Assembly: GCF_003253115.1 (NCBI RefSeq)
Contig: NZ_QEQF01000003.1
Location: 101,396 to 165,395 of the forward strand
Source of the DNA: Haemophilus_A paraphrohaemolyticus_A
Lineage (GTDB): Bacteria; Pseudomonadota; Gammaproteobacteria; Enterobacterales; Pasteurellaceae
Direction of reading: 5' to 3'
DNA length: 64,000 nucleotides
The notes beneath the pieces were generated by a model. The model was not told the origin of the DNA and made no database searches. It saw nothing but the letters and a program-made list of their open reading frames with translations. Numbering within the stretch: position 1 is the stretch's first letter; each line of letters starts with the position of its first letter. A program made the translations under genes and the position numbers. Below, piece after piece: positions 49,873-59,220 of the stretch.

Positions 49873-50607
49873 TTATTCAGAATGAGAAAGATATTGAGCA
49901 AACTCTGCGGTTTTTGGCTGTTCAAAACAACTTGAATCGCCTTGCTCAATAATATGCCCTTTCTCCATATACACCACTTTGGTTGCCACTTTGCGAGCTA
50001 CGCCCACTTCGTGCGTTACGATTACCTGCGTGATACCTGTATTTTTCAATTCTTTAATAATATCAACTACTTGTGCGGTGATTTCTGGGTCAAGTGCTGC
50101 GGTTGGTTCATCAAATAACAACACCTGCGGTTGCATCATCAAAGCACGTGCAATTGCCACGCGTTGCTGTTGACCGCCAGAAAGTTGTAGCGGAAAACGT
50201 TCCGCAAATTCGCCCAAACGCAAACGCTCTAAATGGTTTTTTGCCTGTGCAATTGCCTCTTCTTTAGAAAGCCCAAGCACTTTCATCGGTGCTTCAATTA
50301 AGTTTTGTAGCACGGTTAAATGGTTCCATAAATGATATTGCTGGAACACCATTCCCACCTCACGACGAAGTAGTGCTATCTGTTTTGCATCCATTTTGGC
50401 GGATAAATCAAAGCTATGTTTCGCCACTTCCAGTGTACCTTCTTGCGGTACTTCCAATAAATTCAGTGTGCGAATAAGCGTACTTTTCCCTGCCCCAGAC
50501 GGGCCAAGCAACACCACCACATCGCCTTTTTCAACATCAAGATTGATGTCAAAAAGCGCTTGGTTACTGCCATAGAAAAAATTGACGTGATGAAGACGAA
50601 TTGCCAT
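49873..50607 (-). CDS. artP: Arginine ABC transporter ATPase ArtP
   Basis: ArtP powers arginine uptake. The 244-residue ATPase has Walker A GPSGAGKST, the Q-loop VFQQYHLW, signature LSGGQQQRVAIARAL, Walker B VLLFDEPTAALDP and the switch histidine in VIVTHEVG. It is the first gene of artPIQM, and palindromes resembling ArgR boxes lie 30-70 bases upstream. Confidence 0.96.
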   Translation of the reverse strand: MAIRLHHVNFFYGSNQALFDINLDVEKGDVVVLLGPSGAGKSTLIRTLNLLEVPQEGTLEVAKHSFDLSAKMDAKQIALLRREVGMVFQQYHLWNHLTVLQNLIEAPMKVLGLSKEEAIAQAKNHLERLRLGEFAERFPLQLSGGQQQRVAIARALMMQPQVLLFDEPTAALDPEITAQVVDIIKELKNTGITQVIVTHEVGVARKVATKVVYMEKGHIIEQGDSSCFEQPKTAEFAQYLSHSE

Positions 50608-50636
50608 TCGTTAAATCCTATTAAGTAAACTAAATG

Positions 50637-50677
50637 AATTGAATGAATATTATGAATTTTTGCATAATTATGCAAGT
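50637..50677. promoter_or_regulatory. Pair of ArgR-box-like palindromes before artP
   Basis: ttgcataattatgcaa (50660-50675) is a perfect 16-base palindrome, and gaatgaatattatgaatt (50641-50658) lies next to it. Both resemble the 18-base ARG box (TGAAT-N4-ATTCA-like) and have the adjacent spacing used by the hexameric repressor. ArgR itself is encoded at 52353. Confidence 0.6.
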
Positions 50678-50767
50678 GGTTTTTGAGAAAATTTTTTGAA
50701 GGGAAGAATATAAACGCAAAAGCCGAAGGTAATGAACCCTCGGCTAAGTATAGGTAAGAGATGAATA

Positions 50768-51100
50768 TTATTCCGAATAATATCTTTGAATTGCCTCTTT
50801 GACACCGCCATTGTTCAAGCACGCTTCATTTAATAGCGACATTGAGAAGGTGCCATCATTGCAAATTGCGGTGGCTTTCTCCGGTATCATAACAACTTCT
50901 TTTTGAGTAGTTTGAGATTGAACAATTGAAGTTTTTCCATTTACATTATCTTCACTAAAGTGAATATTTCTATCTGATGTTTTTGTTTCAGCTGCACCAA
51001 CAACACTTACATTTCCTTTTGCTACAGAAACAGCTTGGTTGCTACACCCTACCAGCACCATCGTTAAACCAGCTAAACCAAATAAAAATGCTTTATTCAT
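50768..51100 (-). CDS. Small lipoprotein with DUF3761-like C-terminus
   Basis: The 110-residue product starts MNKAFLFGLAGLTMVLVGCS with lipobox LVGC. After a polar, low-complexity middle, the end reads AICNDGTFSMSLLNEACLNN followed by GGVK, matching the CNDGT...C..HGGV pattern of DUF3761 domains, here with Asn in place of His. Two cysteines there could form a disulfide. Function unknown. It is between mdh and artP with its own weak terminator hairpin at 50721-50745. Confidence 0.75.
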   Translation of the reverse strand: MNKAFLFGLAGLTMVLVGCSNQAVSVAKGNVSVVGAAETKTSDRNIHFSEDNVNGKTSIVQSQTTQKEVVMIPEKATAICNDGTFSMSLLNEACLNNGGVKEAIQRYYSE

Positions 51101-51133
51101 ACTAAACTCCTTATTTACTCCATTAAATCATAG

Positions 51134-51158
51134 AAAAAAGGGTTGAAAAGATCAACCC
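51134..51158 (-). terminator. Terminator after mdh
   Basis: gggttga and tcaaccc form a 7-bp stem around aaaga; the minus strand continues TTTTTTC. Confidence 0.88.
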
Positions 51159-51170
51159 TCTATAGGTAAA

Positions 51171-52127
51171 CTAAGCGTTCACAAAGTCTTTGCCTAACTT
51201 AATATCCGCTTCTAACACCTCTTCTAATGCCTTTAATTTTTCTTGCTCATATTCGCTTAAGTGACCAATTGGTAGCAACTCTTCCACACCGGTTAAACCG
51301 AAACGTACTGGGTGAGCAAAGAATTCTGGATAGCCACTGTCTTTTTTGCTTTCTACGTAAGCGTAACGAACACAGTCTTCGCCTAGTAATGCTTTGAATA
51401 CTGCTACAGCAAAACGTGCCCCTGCTTCCGCCATTGAAAGTGTTGCTGATCCGCCACCTGCTTTTGCTTCAACTACTTCCGTTCCTGCATTTTGAATGCG
51501 GTGAGTTAAGCTCTCGATCTCTTCTTGAGTGAAGTCAATTTTGCGACCTTCAGATAACGCTTGAGAAAGTAATGGCAGAATAGTTGGACCAGAGTGACCA
51601 CCGATAACAGGCACTTTCACAGTTTCCGCGTGTTTTTCTTTTAATTCAGATACGAAGCTTTTCGCACGCACGACGTCTAAAGTAGAAACACCGAATAATT
51701 TACGTTTGTCGTACACACCTTTTTTACGTAATACTTCTGCCGCTAATGGCACTAAAGTATTTACAGGGTTACTTACGATACCAATACAGGCATTTGGGCA
51801 AACATCAGCCACTTTTTCGATAAGATTTTTAATGATGTTACCGTTGATGTTGAATAAATCTGCGCGGGTCATACCTGGTTTACGAGCTACGCCAGCAGTA
51901 ACAAGCACCATATGTGCATCTTTTAATGCAGCCGCTAAGTTCTCTTCGCCTGCGTAACCGATGGCTTTTACAGAGGTTGCAATATGGCTAATATCTACTG
52001 CAACACCTGGCGTCACAGGTGAAATATCATAAAGAGCAAGTTCTGTTCCCACTGGTAAGCGTAATTTTAACAATAACGCCAACGTTTGACCGATACCGCC
52101 TGCAGCACCTAAAAGGGTTAATTTCAT
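51171..52127 (-). CDS. mdh: Malate dehydrogenase
   Basis: Mdh interconverts malate and oxaloacetate with NAD in the TCA cycle and in the reductive branch. The 318-residue protein has the NAD loop LLGAAGGIGQTLA, the substrate arginines in RKPGMTRADLF, and the catalytic histidine in VIGGHSGPTILP. It is divergent from argR; in E. coli the same argR-mdh arrangement exists. Confidence 0.96.
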   Translation of the reverse strand: MKLTLLGAAGGIGQTLALLLKLRLPVGTELALYDISPVTPGVAVDISHIATSVKAIGYAGEENLAAALKDAHMVLVTAGVARKPGMTRADLFNINGNIIKNLIEKVADVCPNACIGIVSNPVNTLVPLAAEVLRKKGVYDKRKLFGVSTLDVVRAKSFVSELKEKHAETVKVPVIGGHSGPTILPLLSQALSEGRKIDFTQEEIESLTHRIQNAGTEVVEAKAGGGSATLSMAEAGARFAVAVFKALLGEDCVRYAYVESKKDSGYPEFFAHPVRFGLTGVEELLPIGHLSEYEQEKLKALEEVLEADIKLGKDFVNA

Positions 52128-52352
52128 AAGAAACTCCTATTAAATAAAAGAATTTAATTTCAAAATTGGGTTAATTCTAACAGATTTTTACCTAGTAAGG
52201 GGGATTTGTTCCGTTGAAAATATAATCTAAATCAAGCTTTTGCAAGATAATGATTTTCTTCACAGAGAAAATTAATGGAATAAATTGCTTTTTCTGCATA
52301 GATACGCAAAAATCTTGCATATAAATTGAATTTTCAATCAAAAAGGAAACCA

Positions 52353-52805
52353 ATGGATAAACTTTCCGAAGCATTTAAAGCCCTGTTAAAAGAAGAAAAA
52401 TTTGGCTCACAAAGTGAAATTGTGACCGCTTTACAAGACCAAGGCTTTGAAAACATCAACCAATCTAAAGTCTCTCGAATGCTCTCTAAATTCGGCGCAG
52501 TTCGTACCCGCAACACCAAAATGGAAATGGTTTACCAATTGCCGAATGAATTGGGCGTGCCGACCACCTCTAGCCCATTGAAAAACTTGGTTGTGGATAT
52601 CGATCATAACGATCTGTTGATCGTAGTGAAAACCAGCCCTGGTGCAGCACAGCTGATTGCACGGCTGCTCGATTCCATCGGCAAAAGCGAAGGAATTTTA
52701 GGCACAATCGCTGGTGACGACACTATTTTCATTACCCCAACGCGTGGCACGGATATCGACGACTTAATGCAAACTGTCCGCACCTTGTTTGAAAGCTCAT
52801 TCTAA
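52353..52805 (+). CDS. argR: Arginine repressor ArgR
   Basis: ArgR is a hexamer that represses arginine genes when arginine is bound. The ATG at 52353 after aaagga-like bases gives MDKLSEAFKALLKEEKFGSQ; nine codons further up are open but not needed. The winged helix has INQSKVSRMLSKFGAVRTRN, and the C-terminal core has TSPGAAQLIARLLD and GTIAGDDTIFITP with the acidic arginine contacts. 150 residues. A box-like tgcatataaattga at 52316-52329 may allow self-control. Its stop shares a base with the next gene. Confidence 0.96.
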   Translation: MDKLSEAFKALLKEEKFGSQSEIVTALQDQGFENINQSKVSRMLSKFGAVRTRNTKMEMVYQLPNELGVPTTSSPLKNLVVDIDHNDLLIVVKTSPGAAQLIARLLDSIGKSEGILGTIAGDDTIFITPTRGTDIDDLMQTVRTLFESSF

Positions 52806-53683
52806 TGAAGATTTTACTCACAGGCGGCACAGGGTTTATCGGTTCTCATTTAGTCCCACTGTTGCTAGAAAAAGAGCATAAACTCACTCTACTCAGCCGA
52901 AAAAAACGGGCAGATCAAGCAGTCAAATTTGTACAAACTCTTGCAAATTTTAGTGATTTAAATGAATTTGATGCGGTGATTAACCTCGCGGGCGAACCGA
53001 TTTTTGATAAACGTTGGACAGAAAAGCAGAAGCAAAAACTGCTCAACAGTCGCGTGCGACTGACTGCTCAGCTTGCCGATCTCTTTGCCAAAAGCACACA
53101 GCCACCTGGCGTGTTTATTTCCAGCTCCGCTACAGGATTTTATGGCAATTTACCAACAGACGAATGTGATGATGAAAACACACCTTCAAGCGGTGGATTT
53201 ACTGCAGAATTATGCAAACAGTGGGAAGCAGAGGCATTAAAAACAGCAGCCACTACAAGGCTTTGCCTTATCCGCACGGGCATTGTACTTTCCGAACAAG
53301 GTGGGGCGTTAAAAAGAATGCTCCCTCTCTATCGCCTAGGACTTGGTGGAAAGCTGGGGAGTAGTAAACAGCATTGGGCGTGGATTGCATTAGACGATTA
53401 TTTGCACGCCCTATGCTTCTTATTGGAAAATCCGAACTGCGTTGGGGTGTATAATTTCGTTTCGCCTCATCCTGTGACCAATGCGGAATTCAACTGCTGG
53501 TTGGCAAAGCAGAGTAGTAAACCTGCATTCTGCCATGTGCCTGAATGTGTGTTGAAATTAATACTTGGAGAACGTTCGGCAATTTTGTTGGATAATCAAC
53601 CTCTTGTACCAACGCATTTGTTGGCGGATGGGTTTAGGTTTAAGTACCCTGATTTGAATTTTTTAAACATAAAATTTTCGTAA
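52805..53683 (+). CDS. yfcH: TIGR01777-family NAD(P)-dependent epimerase (YfcH)
   Basis: This is an SDR-type Rossmann protein of 292 residues with MKILLTGGTGFIGSHLVPLL at the N-terminus, VINLAGEPIFDKRWTEKQK, and SSATGFYG, all specific to the YfcH group. In cyanobacteria a relative acts in cell division; in E. coli the role is unknown. It overlaps argR by one base (TAATG), so it should be under ArgR's promoter. Confidence 0.9.
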   Translation: MKILLTGGTGFIGSHLVPLLLEKEHKLTLLSRKKRADQAVKFVQTLANFSDLNEFDAVINLAGEPIFDKRWTEKQKQKLLNSRVRLTAQLADLFAKSTQPPGVFISSSATGFYGNLPTDECDDENTPSSGGFTAELCKQWEAEALKTAATTRLCLIRTGIVLSEQGGALKRMLPLYRLGLGGKLGSSKQHWAWIALDDYLHALCFLLENPNCVGVYNFVSPHPVTNAEFNCWLAKQSSKPAFCHVPECVLKLILGERSAILLDNQPLVPTHLLADGFRFKYPDLNFLNIKFS

Positions 53684-53717
53684 ATTTATTAGTTAATTTC
53701 TTCGGCTTTGCTTCTGC

Positions 53718-53834
53718 CAAATCTCCCCTACCCCTCTTTGCTAAAGAGGGGATTTATCTTTGCGAATAATGGAGATCTCTATTCTTCATCAAGAACTTCC
53801 CCCTCATTAGCAAAGAAGGGGAAGGGGAGATTTG
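53718..53834. repeat. Pair of inverted palindromic repeats (CCCCTCTTT-AAAGAGGGG family), locus 2
   Basis: Copy C (53718-53753) has caaatctcccctacccctct then ttgctaaagagggg; copy D (53796-53834) has the reverse form, ending ggggagatttg. The two copies face each other. The same family is at 27858-27973. It fills most of the gap between yfcH and the antiporter gene. Confidence 0.82.
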
Positions 53835-53882
53835 ACGGTATCTATTAACGAAGAAATTAAGTAACAAAACATAGGAATATCT

Positions 53883-54839
53883 ATGCTACTCGACATTCTC
53901 TATCTCGCTATCGGCTTAATCCTCCTTGTTTGGAGTGCCGATAAATTTGTGGACGGTGCATCTGCCACCGCACGCTACTTGGGGCTTTCGCCTCTACTTA
54001 TCGGCATTGTAATCGTAGGCTTTGGCACCTCTACGCCTGAAATGCTCGTCTCTGCCTCCTCCGCATTAGACGGTGCATCTGGCTTAGCATTGGGCAATGC
54101 TTATGGCTCGAACATTGCCAATATTGCGCTGATCTTAGGGGCAACTGCGGTGATCTCGCCAATTTTAGTGGCAAAAGATGTGCTCAAAAAAGAGCTGCCT
54201 GCATTGCTGGCAATCACCGTACTTTCTGCCTATTTTTTAACTGATGCGACAGTTACTCAAACAGAAGCGGTCATTTTATTGGTCATTTTTGCCATTTATA
54301 TGGGCTGGCGAATTTGGGAGGCGAGAAAATCGCCTGATGCGGTTGAGGAAGAAGAAAATCAAGTGCCCGTTTCGCTTAAAAAATCGGTGTTCTGGCTTGT
54401 AATCGGCTTATTGCTGTTAATGGCAAGCTCAAAATTGATGGTAGTCGGTGCGGTGTCGCTTGCCAAAGAATTGGGCGTGAGCGATTTAGTTATCGGCTTA
54501 ACCATTGTAGCGGTGGGTACCTCTTTACCTGAGCTAGCATCTTCCATTATTGCAGCACGCAAAGGTGAATCTGATTTAGCTCTCGGCAATATTGTCGGCT
54601 CGAACCTCTTTAATACCTTGGTGGTAGTTGGCATTGCGGGAGTAATTAGCCCAATGCACGTCGAGTCTGATATTTTTAGCCGCGATATGCTGGTGATGTC
54701 TGCACTCACCGTGCTACTCGCGCTCTGCTGCTACCCGTTCAGTCGCAAAAAACAAGGTAAAATTACCCGCTTTGAGGGATTTCTTTTGATGCTCTGTTTT
54801 GTAGGCTATACTCTCTATTTACTTAAAAGTGTGATTTAA
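53883..54839 (+). CDS. yrbG: Calcium/sodium antiporter, YrbG type
   Basis: The 318-residue inner-membrane exchanger has two inverted halves, each with an alpha repeat: GFGTSTPEMLVSASSALDG near residue 41 and AVGTSLPELASSIIAARKG near 207. Both contain the cation-binding glutamate. About ten helices are visible. The E. coli homologue is not essential and its physiological ion remains unclear. The gene ends one base before dsbD, so they are probably cotranscribed. Confidence 0.92.
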   Translation: MLLDILYLAIGLILLVWSADKFVDGASATARYLGLSPLLIGIVIVGFGTSTPEMLVSASSALDGASGLALGNAYGSNIANIALILGATAVISPILVAKDVLKKELPALLAITVLSAYFLTDATVTQTEAVILLVIFAIYMGWRIWEARKSPDAVEEEENQVPVSLKKSVFWLVIGLLLLMASSKLMVVGAVSLAKELGVSDLVIGLTIVAVGTSLPELASSIIAARKGESDLALGNIVGSNLFNTLVVVGIAGVISPMHVESDIFSRDMLVMSALTVLLALCCYPFSRKKQGKITRFEGFLLMLCFVGYTLYLLKSVI

Positions 54840-54840
54840 A

Positions 54841-56583
54841 ATGTTACGTATTCTGATCCTTCTCGTAAGTCTCTGCCTCTCGCTCAATGGTCAGGCGGGC
54901 TTATTTGATAAAAAACCGACTTTCCTTACAAGCCAACAAGCGTTCCAATTTAACGCCAAGCAATCGGGCAACCAATTGGCACTAAATTGGCAAATCGCCG
55001 AGGGCTATTATCTCTATCAAAAAGAGGTTGAAATTACCCCAATACAAGCTGAATTGGGCGAATGGCAATTCCCGCAAGCAGAACGCTATCACGATGAATT
55101 TTTTGGCGATGTGGAAATTTTCCGCAACAAATTGACGTTACAGATTCCGCTAAAATCGGCTCAAAATGGTTCGGTAGAAATTCGCTATCAAGGTTGCACC
55201 AAAGGCTTCTGTTATCCACCTGAAACGGTGAGCGTGCCTCTGCAAAATGTGGAAGCTCAAGCGGTCGATTCTACCCAAAATATTGCAAATTCAGCTGTTG
55301 CAAATTCTAGCCAAAATTCAACCGCTTCTAATATGGCAGGCATCAGCCAACAAGACCAACTTGCAAGCCAACTTTCACAAAATCGCTTGTCGATTTTCTG
55401 GTTTTTCGTGTTGGGGATAGGTTTGGCATTTACCCCGTGTGTGTTACCAATGTTGCCACTGCTTTCCGCAATTGTAATCGGCAACCAACAACGCCCAAAT
55501 AGCCTAAAAGCATTGCTACTCAGCCTCACTTACGTGCAAGGTATGGCACTCACTTATACCTTGCTTGGTTTGATTGTGGCAGCAATTGGCTTACCATTCC
55601 AAATTGCCTTGCAAAGCCCGCCCGTGTTAATTGGCTTGGCGATTTTATTTACTTTACTGGCTGCATCAATGTTTGGCTTGTTTGAAATCCGTTTACCAAA
55701 TGCGTGGCAGCAAAAATTGAATGCACTCAGCCAAAAACAATCAGGCGGTGCATTCGGTGGCGTATTTGTGATGGGTATGATCGCAGGCCTAGTTGCCTCG
55801 CCTTGCACCTCTGCTCCACTTTCGGGTGCATTGCTTTATGTGGCACAAAGTGGCGATTTATTCACGGGCGGCTTAGCGCTCTACTTACTTGCACTTGGAA
55901 TGGGCATCCCGCTTGTGCTCATTACGCTGTTCGGCAATAAAATTCTACCAAAATCAGGCGATTGGTTGCTGAAAGTAAAAACTGCCTTCGGCTTTGTGAT
56001 GCTTGCCTTGCCGATTTTCTTGATCTCACGATTAGTGCCAAATGGCATTGAACCGCTGCTTTGGTCTACTTTGGCGTTAGTGTTCTTAGGCTGGTTGATT
56101 AGCGTGCTTCCCGCCAAAGGCGTGTTGAAAAATGCTATTCGTATTGGTTTGTTTGCTCTGTTTGCGTTGTCTGCTCATCCGTGGGCAAATCTTGTATGGA
56201 GCAATGACTCACAAGCTATAGAAACCACATCACACCTGAAATTTACCCGCATTAGTTCATTGGCTGAATTGGACACACAACTTGCTGAAGCCAAGGGCAA
56301 AAAAGTGATGTTTGACCTCTATGCCGACTGGTGCGTGGCGTGCAAAGAGTTCGAAAAGTACACATTCTCAGATGCCAAAGTACAACAAAAATTGGGCGAA
56401 ATAGTGGTGCTCCAAGTGGATATGACCCGTAACTCCGCTGAAAACGATGCCATTATGCAACGCTTCCAAATCTTAGGCTTACCTACGATTTTGTTCTTTG
56501 ATGAACAAGGGCAAGAAATCAGCCCAATGCGTGTAACAGGATTTTTAGATTCTGAACAATTTTTGAATTGGCTAAATCAATAG
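54841..56583 (+). CDS. dsbD: Thiol:disulfide interchange protein DsbD
   Basis: DsbD carries electrons from cytoplasmic thioredoxin to periplasmic reductases (DsbC, CcmG). The 580-residue protein has a signal peptide, a DsbD-alpha domain with the active pair in CTKGFC, eight membrane helices with CVLPML and SPCTSAP cysteines, and a C-terminal thioredoxin-like domain with DWCVACKEFE. All three cysteine pairs are intact. It helps make cytochromes such as the one at 21541. A bidirectional terminator follows. Confidence 0.95.
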   Translation: MLRILILLVSLCLSLNGQAGLFDKKPTFLTSQQAFQFNAKQSGNQLALNWQIAEGYYLYQKEVEITPIQAELGEWQFPQAERYHDEFFGDVEIFRNKLTLQIPLKSAQNGSVEIRYQGCTKGFCYPPETVSVPLQNVEAQAVDSTQNIANSAVANSSQNSTASNMAGISQQDQLASQLSQNRLSIFWFFVLGIGLAFTPCVLPMLPLLSAIVIGNQQRPNSLKALLLSLTYVQGMALTYTLLGLIVAAIGLPFQIALQSPPVLIGLAILFTLLAASMFGLFEIRLPNAWQQKLNALSQKQSGGAFGGVFVMGMIAGLVASPCTSAPLSGALLYVAQSGDLFTGGLALYLLALGMGIPLVLITLFGNKILPKSGDWLLKVKTAFGFVMLALPIFLISRLVPNGIEPLLWSTLALVFLGWLISVLPAKGVLKNAIRIGLFALFALSAHPWANLVWSNDSQAIETTSHLKFTRISSLAELDTQLAEAKGKKVMFDLYADWCVACKEFEKYTFSDAKVQQKLGEIVVLQVDMTRNSAENDAIMQRFQILGLPTILFFDEQGQEISPMRVTGFLDSEQFLNWLNQ

Positions 56584-56602
56584 CAAAGTAGGAATAGAAA
56601 CG

Positions 56603-56634
56603 AAATAGCAGCTGCAAAAACAGCTGCTATTTTT
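56603..56634. terminator. Bidirectional terminator between dsbD and hemL
   Basis: aaatagcagctg and cagctgctattt form a 12-bp stem around caaaaa, followed by T's on both strands. The two genes converge on it. Confidence 0.9.
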
Positions 56635-56635
56635 G

Positions 56636-57916
56636 TTATAACGCAGAGAATGCTTTATCTGCCGCTTGTAACGTCGCCTCAATATCCTCATCTGAATGCG
56701 CAAGCGACATAAAGCCCGCTTCAAATGCAGATGGAGCAAGATAGATACCTTGTTCAAGCATTAAGTGGAAGAAGCGGTTGAATTTTGCCGCATCGCATTT
56801 CATTACCTCTTGGAAGCTGGTTACTTCAGGTTGCTCGGTGAAGAATAAACCGAACATACCACCCACATATTGCACCACGAATGGTACATTGTATTTAGCT
56901 GCCAGTACTTTTAAGCCTTCTGCCAACGTTTTAGTTTTCTCAGCTAATTTTTCTTCATTGCCTGCTTTAGAAAGCTCAGTTAAGCACGCTAAGCCCGCCG
57001 CCATCGCGATTGGGTTGCCTGAAAGTGTGCCCGCTTGGTAAACAGGCCCTGTTGGGGCAATTGCTTCCATAATTTCACGTTTACCACCAAATGCACCTAC
57101 TGGCATCCCACCGCCAATAATTTTACCAAGCGTAGTTAAATCTGGTTTTACATTGTAGTAAGCCTGTGCTCCGCCAAGTGAAACACGGAAGCCTGTCATC
57201 ACTTCATCGATAATAAATACCGTGCCATATTGGTCGCAAAGCTCACGTAAACCCTGTAAAAAACCTGCTTTTGGTGGCACACAGTTCATATTGCCTGCCA
57301 CAGGTTCTACGATCAAACAAGCGATTTCATTTGGATATTGCTCGAATGCTTGTTTTACTGAATCTAAATCGTTGTAAGTGCAAGTAATGGTATGCTTCGC
57401 AAAATCTGCTGGCACGCCTGGTCCGCTTGGCTGACCAAGGGTTAATGCACCTGAACCAGCCTTCACTAATAAGCTATCTGAATGCCCGTGATAACAACCT
57501 TCGAATTTGATGATTTTGTCGCGGCCTGTGTAGCCACGAGCCAAGCGAATTGCCGACATTGTCGCTTCTGTACCCGAGCTTACCATTCTCACTAATTCGA
57601 TAGAAGGAACAAGCTTACAAACAAGTTCAGCGAGCGTGATTTCACTCTCAGTTGGTGCACCAAAACTCAAACCATTCGGCACCGCTTTTAACACTGCATC
57701 AATAATTGCGGAGTGGTTGTGCCCCAATACCATCGGACCCCACGAACCTACGTAATCGATATAACGTTTGCCATCGCTGTCGATAATGTATGCACCCTCT
57801 GCTTTCTCAATAAAAACAGGTGTACCGCCTACACCTTTGAATGCACGCACAGGCGAGTTTACCCCGCCAGGGATGACTTTCTGTGCTTTTTCAAAGAGTT
57901 GTTCTGATTTTGACAT
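56636..57916 (-). CDS. hemL: Glutamate-1-semialdehyde 2,1-aminomutase
   Basis: HemL makes 5-aminolevulinate, the precursor of heme. The 426-residue class III aminotransferase has GGVNSPVRAF, MVSSGTEATMSAIRLARGYT, the PLP aspartate in FIIDEVMTGFRV and the lysine in TLGKIIGGGMPVGAFG. Full length. Presence suggests the C5 route to heme. It is divergent from wecA. Confidence 0.97.
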   Translation of the reverse strand: MSKSEQLFEKAQKVIPGGVNSPVRAFKGVGGTPVFIEKAEGAYIIDSDGKRYIDYVGSWGPMVLGHNHSAIIDAVLKAVPNGLSFGAPTESEITLAELVCKLVPSIELVRMVSSGTEATMSAIRLARGYTGRDKIIKFEGCYHGHSDSLLVKAGSGALTLGQPSGPGVPADFAKHTITCTYNDLDSVKQAFEQYPNEIACLIVEPVAGNMNCVPPKAGFLQGLRELCDQYGTVFIIDEVMTGFRVSLGGAQAYYNVKPDLTTLGKIIGGGMPVGAFGGKREIMEAIAPTGPVYQAGTLSGNPIAMAAGLACLTELSKAGNEEKLAEKTKTLAEGLKVLAAKYNVPFVVQYVGGMFGLFFTEQPEVTSFQEVMKCDAAKFNRFFHLMLEQGIYLAPSAFEAGFMSLAHSDEDIEATLQAADKAFSAL

Positions 57917-58083
57917 AATAAATTCCTCGTAATAAATTCAGGGCTATTTTACTGAAAAATAAGCAGACCGGGAATAATCAATAAGCGGTTATTTTTTAAT
58001 GTAATCTTGCAAAAAATTTTCAAGATCTTCGCCTTTGTGCTATTCTTCGCATAATTTTTTATCACACTATTTTAGGAAAAAAT

Positions 58084-59157
58084 ATGATGTGGCTGACCTT
58101 TATAGCCGTTGTAATCGTTTCCTTTGCCTCGCTAATTTTTATGCGCCCTGTGGCAGAAAAAATCGGCTTGGTAGATAAACCAAATTTCCGTAAACGCCAT
58201 CAAGGATTGATTCCGTTAATCGGCGGTATTGCACTTTTTTTAGGTAATTTAACCTATTACGCATTTCAATATGACACCATGCCGTTACCAGGTTTATACC
58301 TGCTTTCAGTGACTATTTTGTTGGTTATCGGTGTATTGGACGACCGCTTTGACATCAGCCCCGCATTGCGTGCAGGCATTCAAGCCGTGCTCGCAGGTGC
58401 AATGATTTACAGCGGCCTAGAACTCGAAAGTCTAGGGCAAATCATTGCTCCATTTAGCATCAAGCTCGGCTTTTTCAGCTTACTCTTTACCGTGTTTATC
58501 ACCATTGGCGTGATCAATGCGTTCAATATGGTAGATGGCATTGACGGTTTACTTGCAGGGCTTTCTAGCGTGAGTTTTGCGGGCATCGGTGCGTTGATGT
58601 GGATTAACGGCGAACATGCCATCGCTTACTGGTGCCTGGCAATTGTGCTCACACTTATTCCGTATGCGATGTTCAACTTAAGCGTATTCGGCGCGAAATG
58701 GAAAGTCTTTATGGGCGACTCAGGCAGCACGCTGATTGGCTTTACCATCATCTGGATGTTGCTATTAAGCACCCAAGGGCAAGGACATGCCATCAGCCCA
58801 ATCACAGGTTTATGGCTGATTGCCGTGCCGTTGATTGATATGGTGGCGGTGATTTTCCGCCGTTTGAAAAAAGGTAAAAGTCCGTTCAGACCCGACCGCT
58901 TGCACTTGCACCACTTATTGATGCGTGCAGGTTTAACCTCCCGCCAAGCGCTTGCTGTGATCACCTTCTGGGCAGCCATTTGTGCCATCATTGGCGTACT
59001 TGGCGAAGTGAATTATTGGGACCAATCTTCAATGGTGATTGGCTTTATCGCACTGTTCTTCCTTTACGCTTACAGCATCGTGCGTGCGTGGAAAATCACC
59101 CGCTTTGTCAGACGATTGAAGCGGAGAGTGAGAAAAAATTCAGTGAAGCATTCTTAG
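58084..59157 (+). CDS. wecA: Undecaprenyl-phosphate GlcNAc-1-phosphate transferase WecA
   Basis: WecA transfers GlcNAc-1-P to undecaprenyl phosphate, starting O-antigen or ECA-like polymers. The 357-residue protein has about 11 helices; cytoplasmic loops include VLDDRFDISPALR (DDR), NAFNMVDGIDGL, FMGDSGSTLIGF and RPDRLHLHHLLMRAG (HIHH-like). The end is strongly basic. A Wzz-like gene follows after a terminator. Confidence 0.94.
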   Translation: MMWLTFIAVVIVSFASLIFMRPVAEKIGLVDKPNFRKRHQGLIPLIGGIALFLGNLTYYAFQYDTMPLPGLYLLSVTILLVIGVLDDRFDISPALRAGIQAVLAGAMIYSGLELESLGQIIAPFSIKLGFFSLLFTVFITIGVINAFNMVDGIDGLLAGLSSVSFAGIGALMWINGEHAIAYWCLAIVLTLIPYAMFNLSVFGAKWKVFMGDSGSTLIGFTIIWMLLLSTQGQGHAISPITGLWLIAVPLIDMVAVIFRRLKKGKSPFRPDRLHLHHLLMRAGLTSRQALAVITFWAAICAIIGVLGEVNYWDQSSMVIGFIALFFLYAYSIVRAWKITRFVRRLKRRVRKNSVKHS

Positions 59158-59191
59158 CACCTAGGGCTTTTGTCCTAGGTTAGGCATAATT

Positions 59192-59214
59192 CAGCCCCGA
59201 TGGGGCTGTTTCTT
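59192..59214 (+). terminator. Terminator after wecA
   Basis: cagcccc and ggggctg form a 7-bp stem around gat, followed by TTTCTTTTC. A second hairpin, cctagggcttttgtcctagg at 59160-59179, lies just before it. Confidence 0.8.
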
Positions 59215-59220
59215 TTCAAT

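Noticed and set aside
50721..50745. Hairpin agccga/tcggct after the small lipoprotein gene as a strong terminator
   Set aside because: The stem is only 6 bp with a 13-base loop and a poor T-run, so I mention it in the gene entry only.
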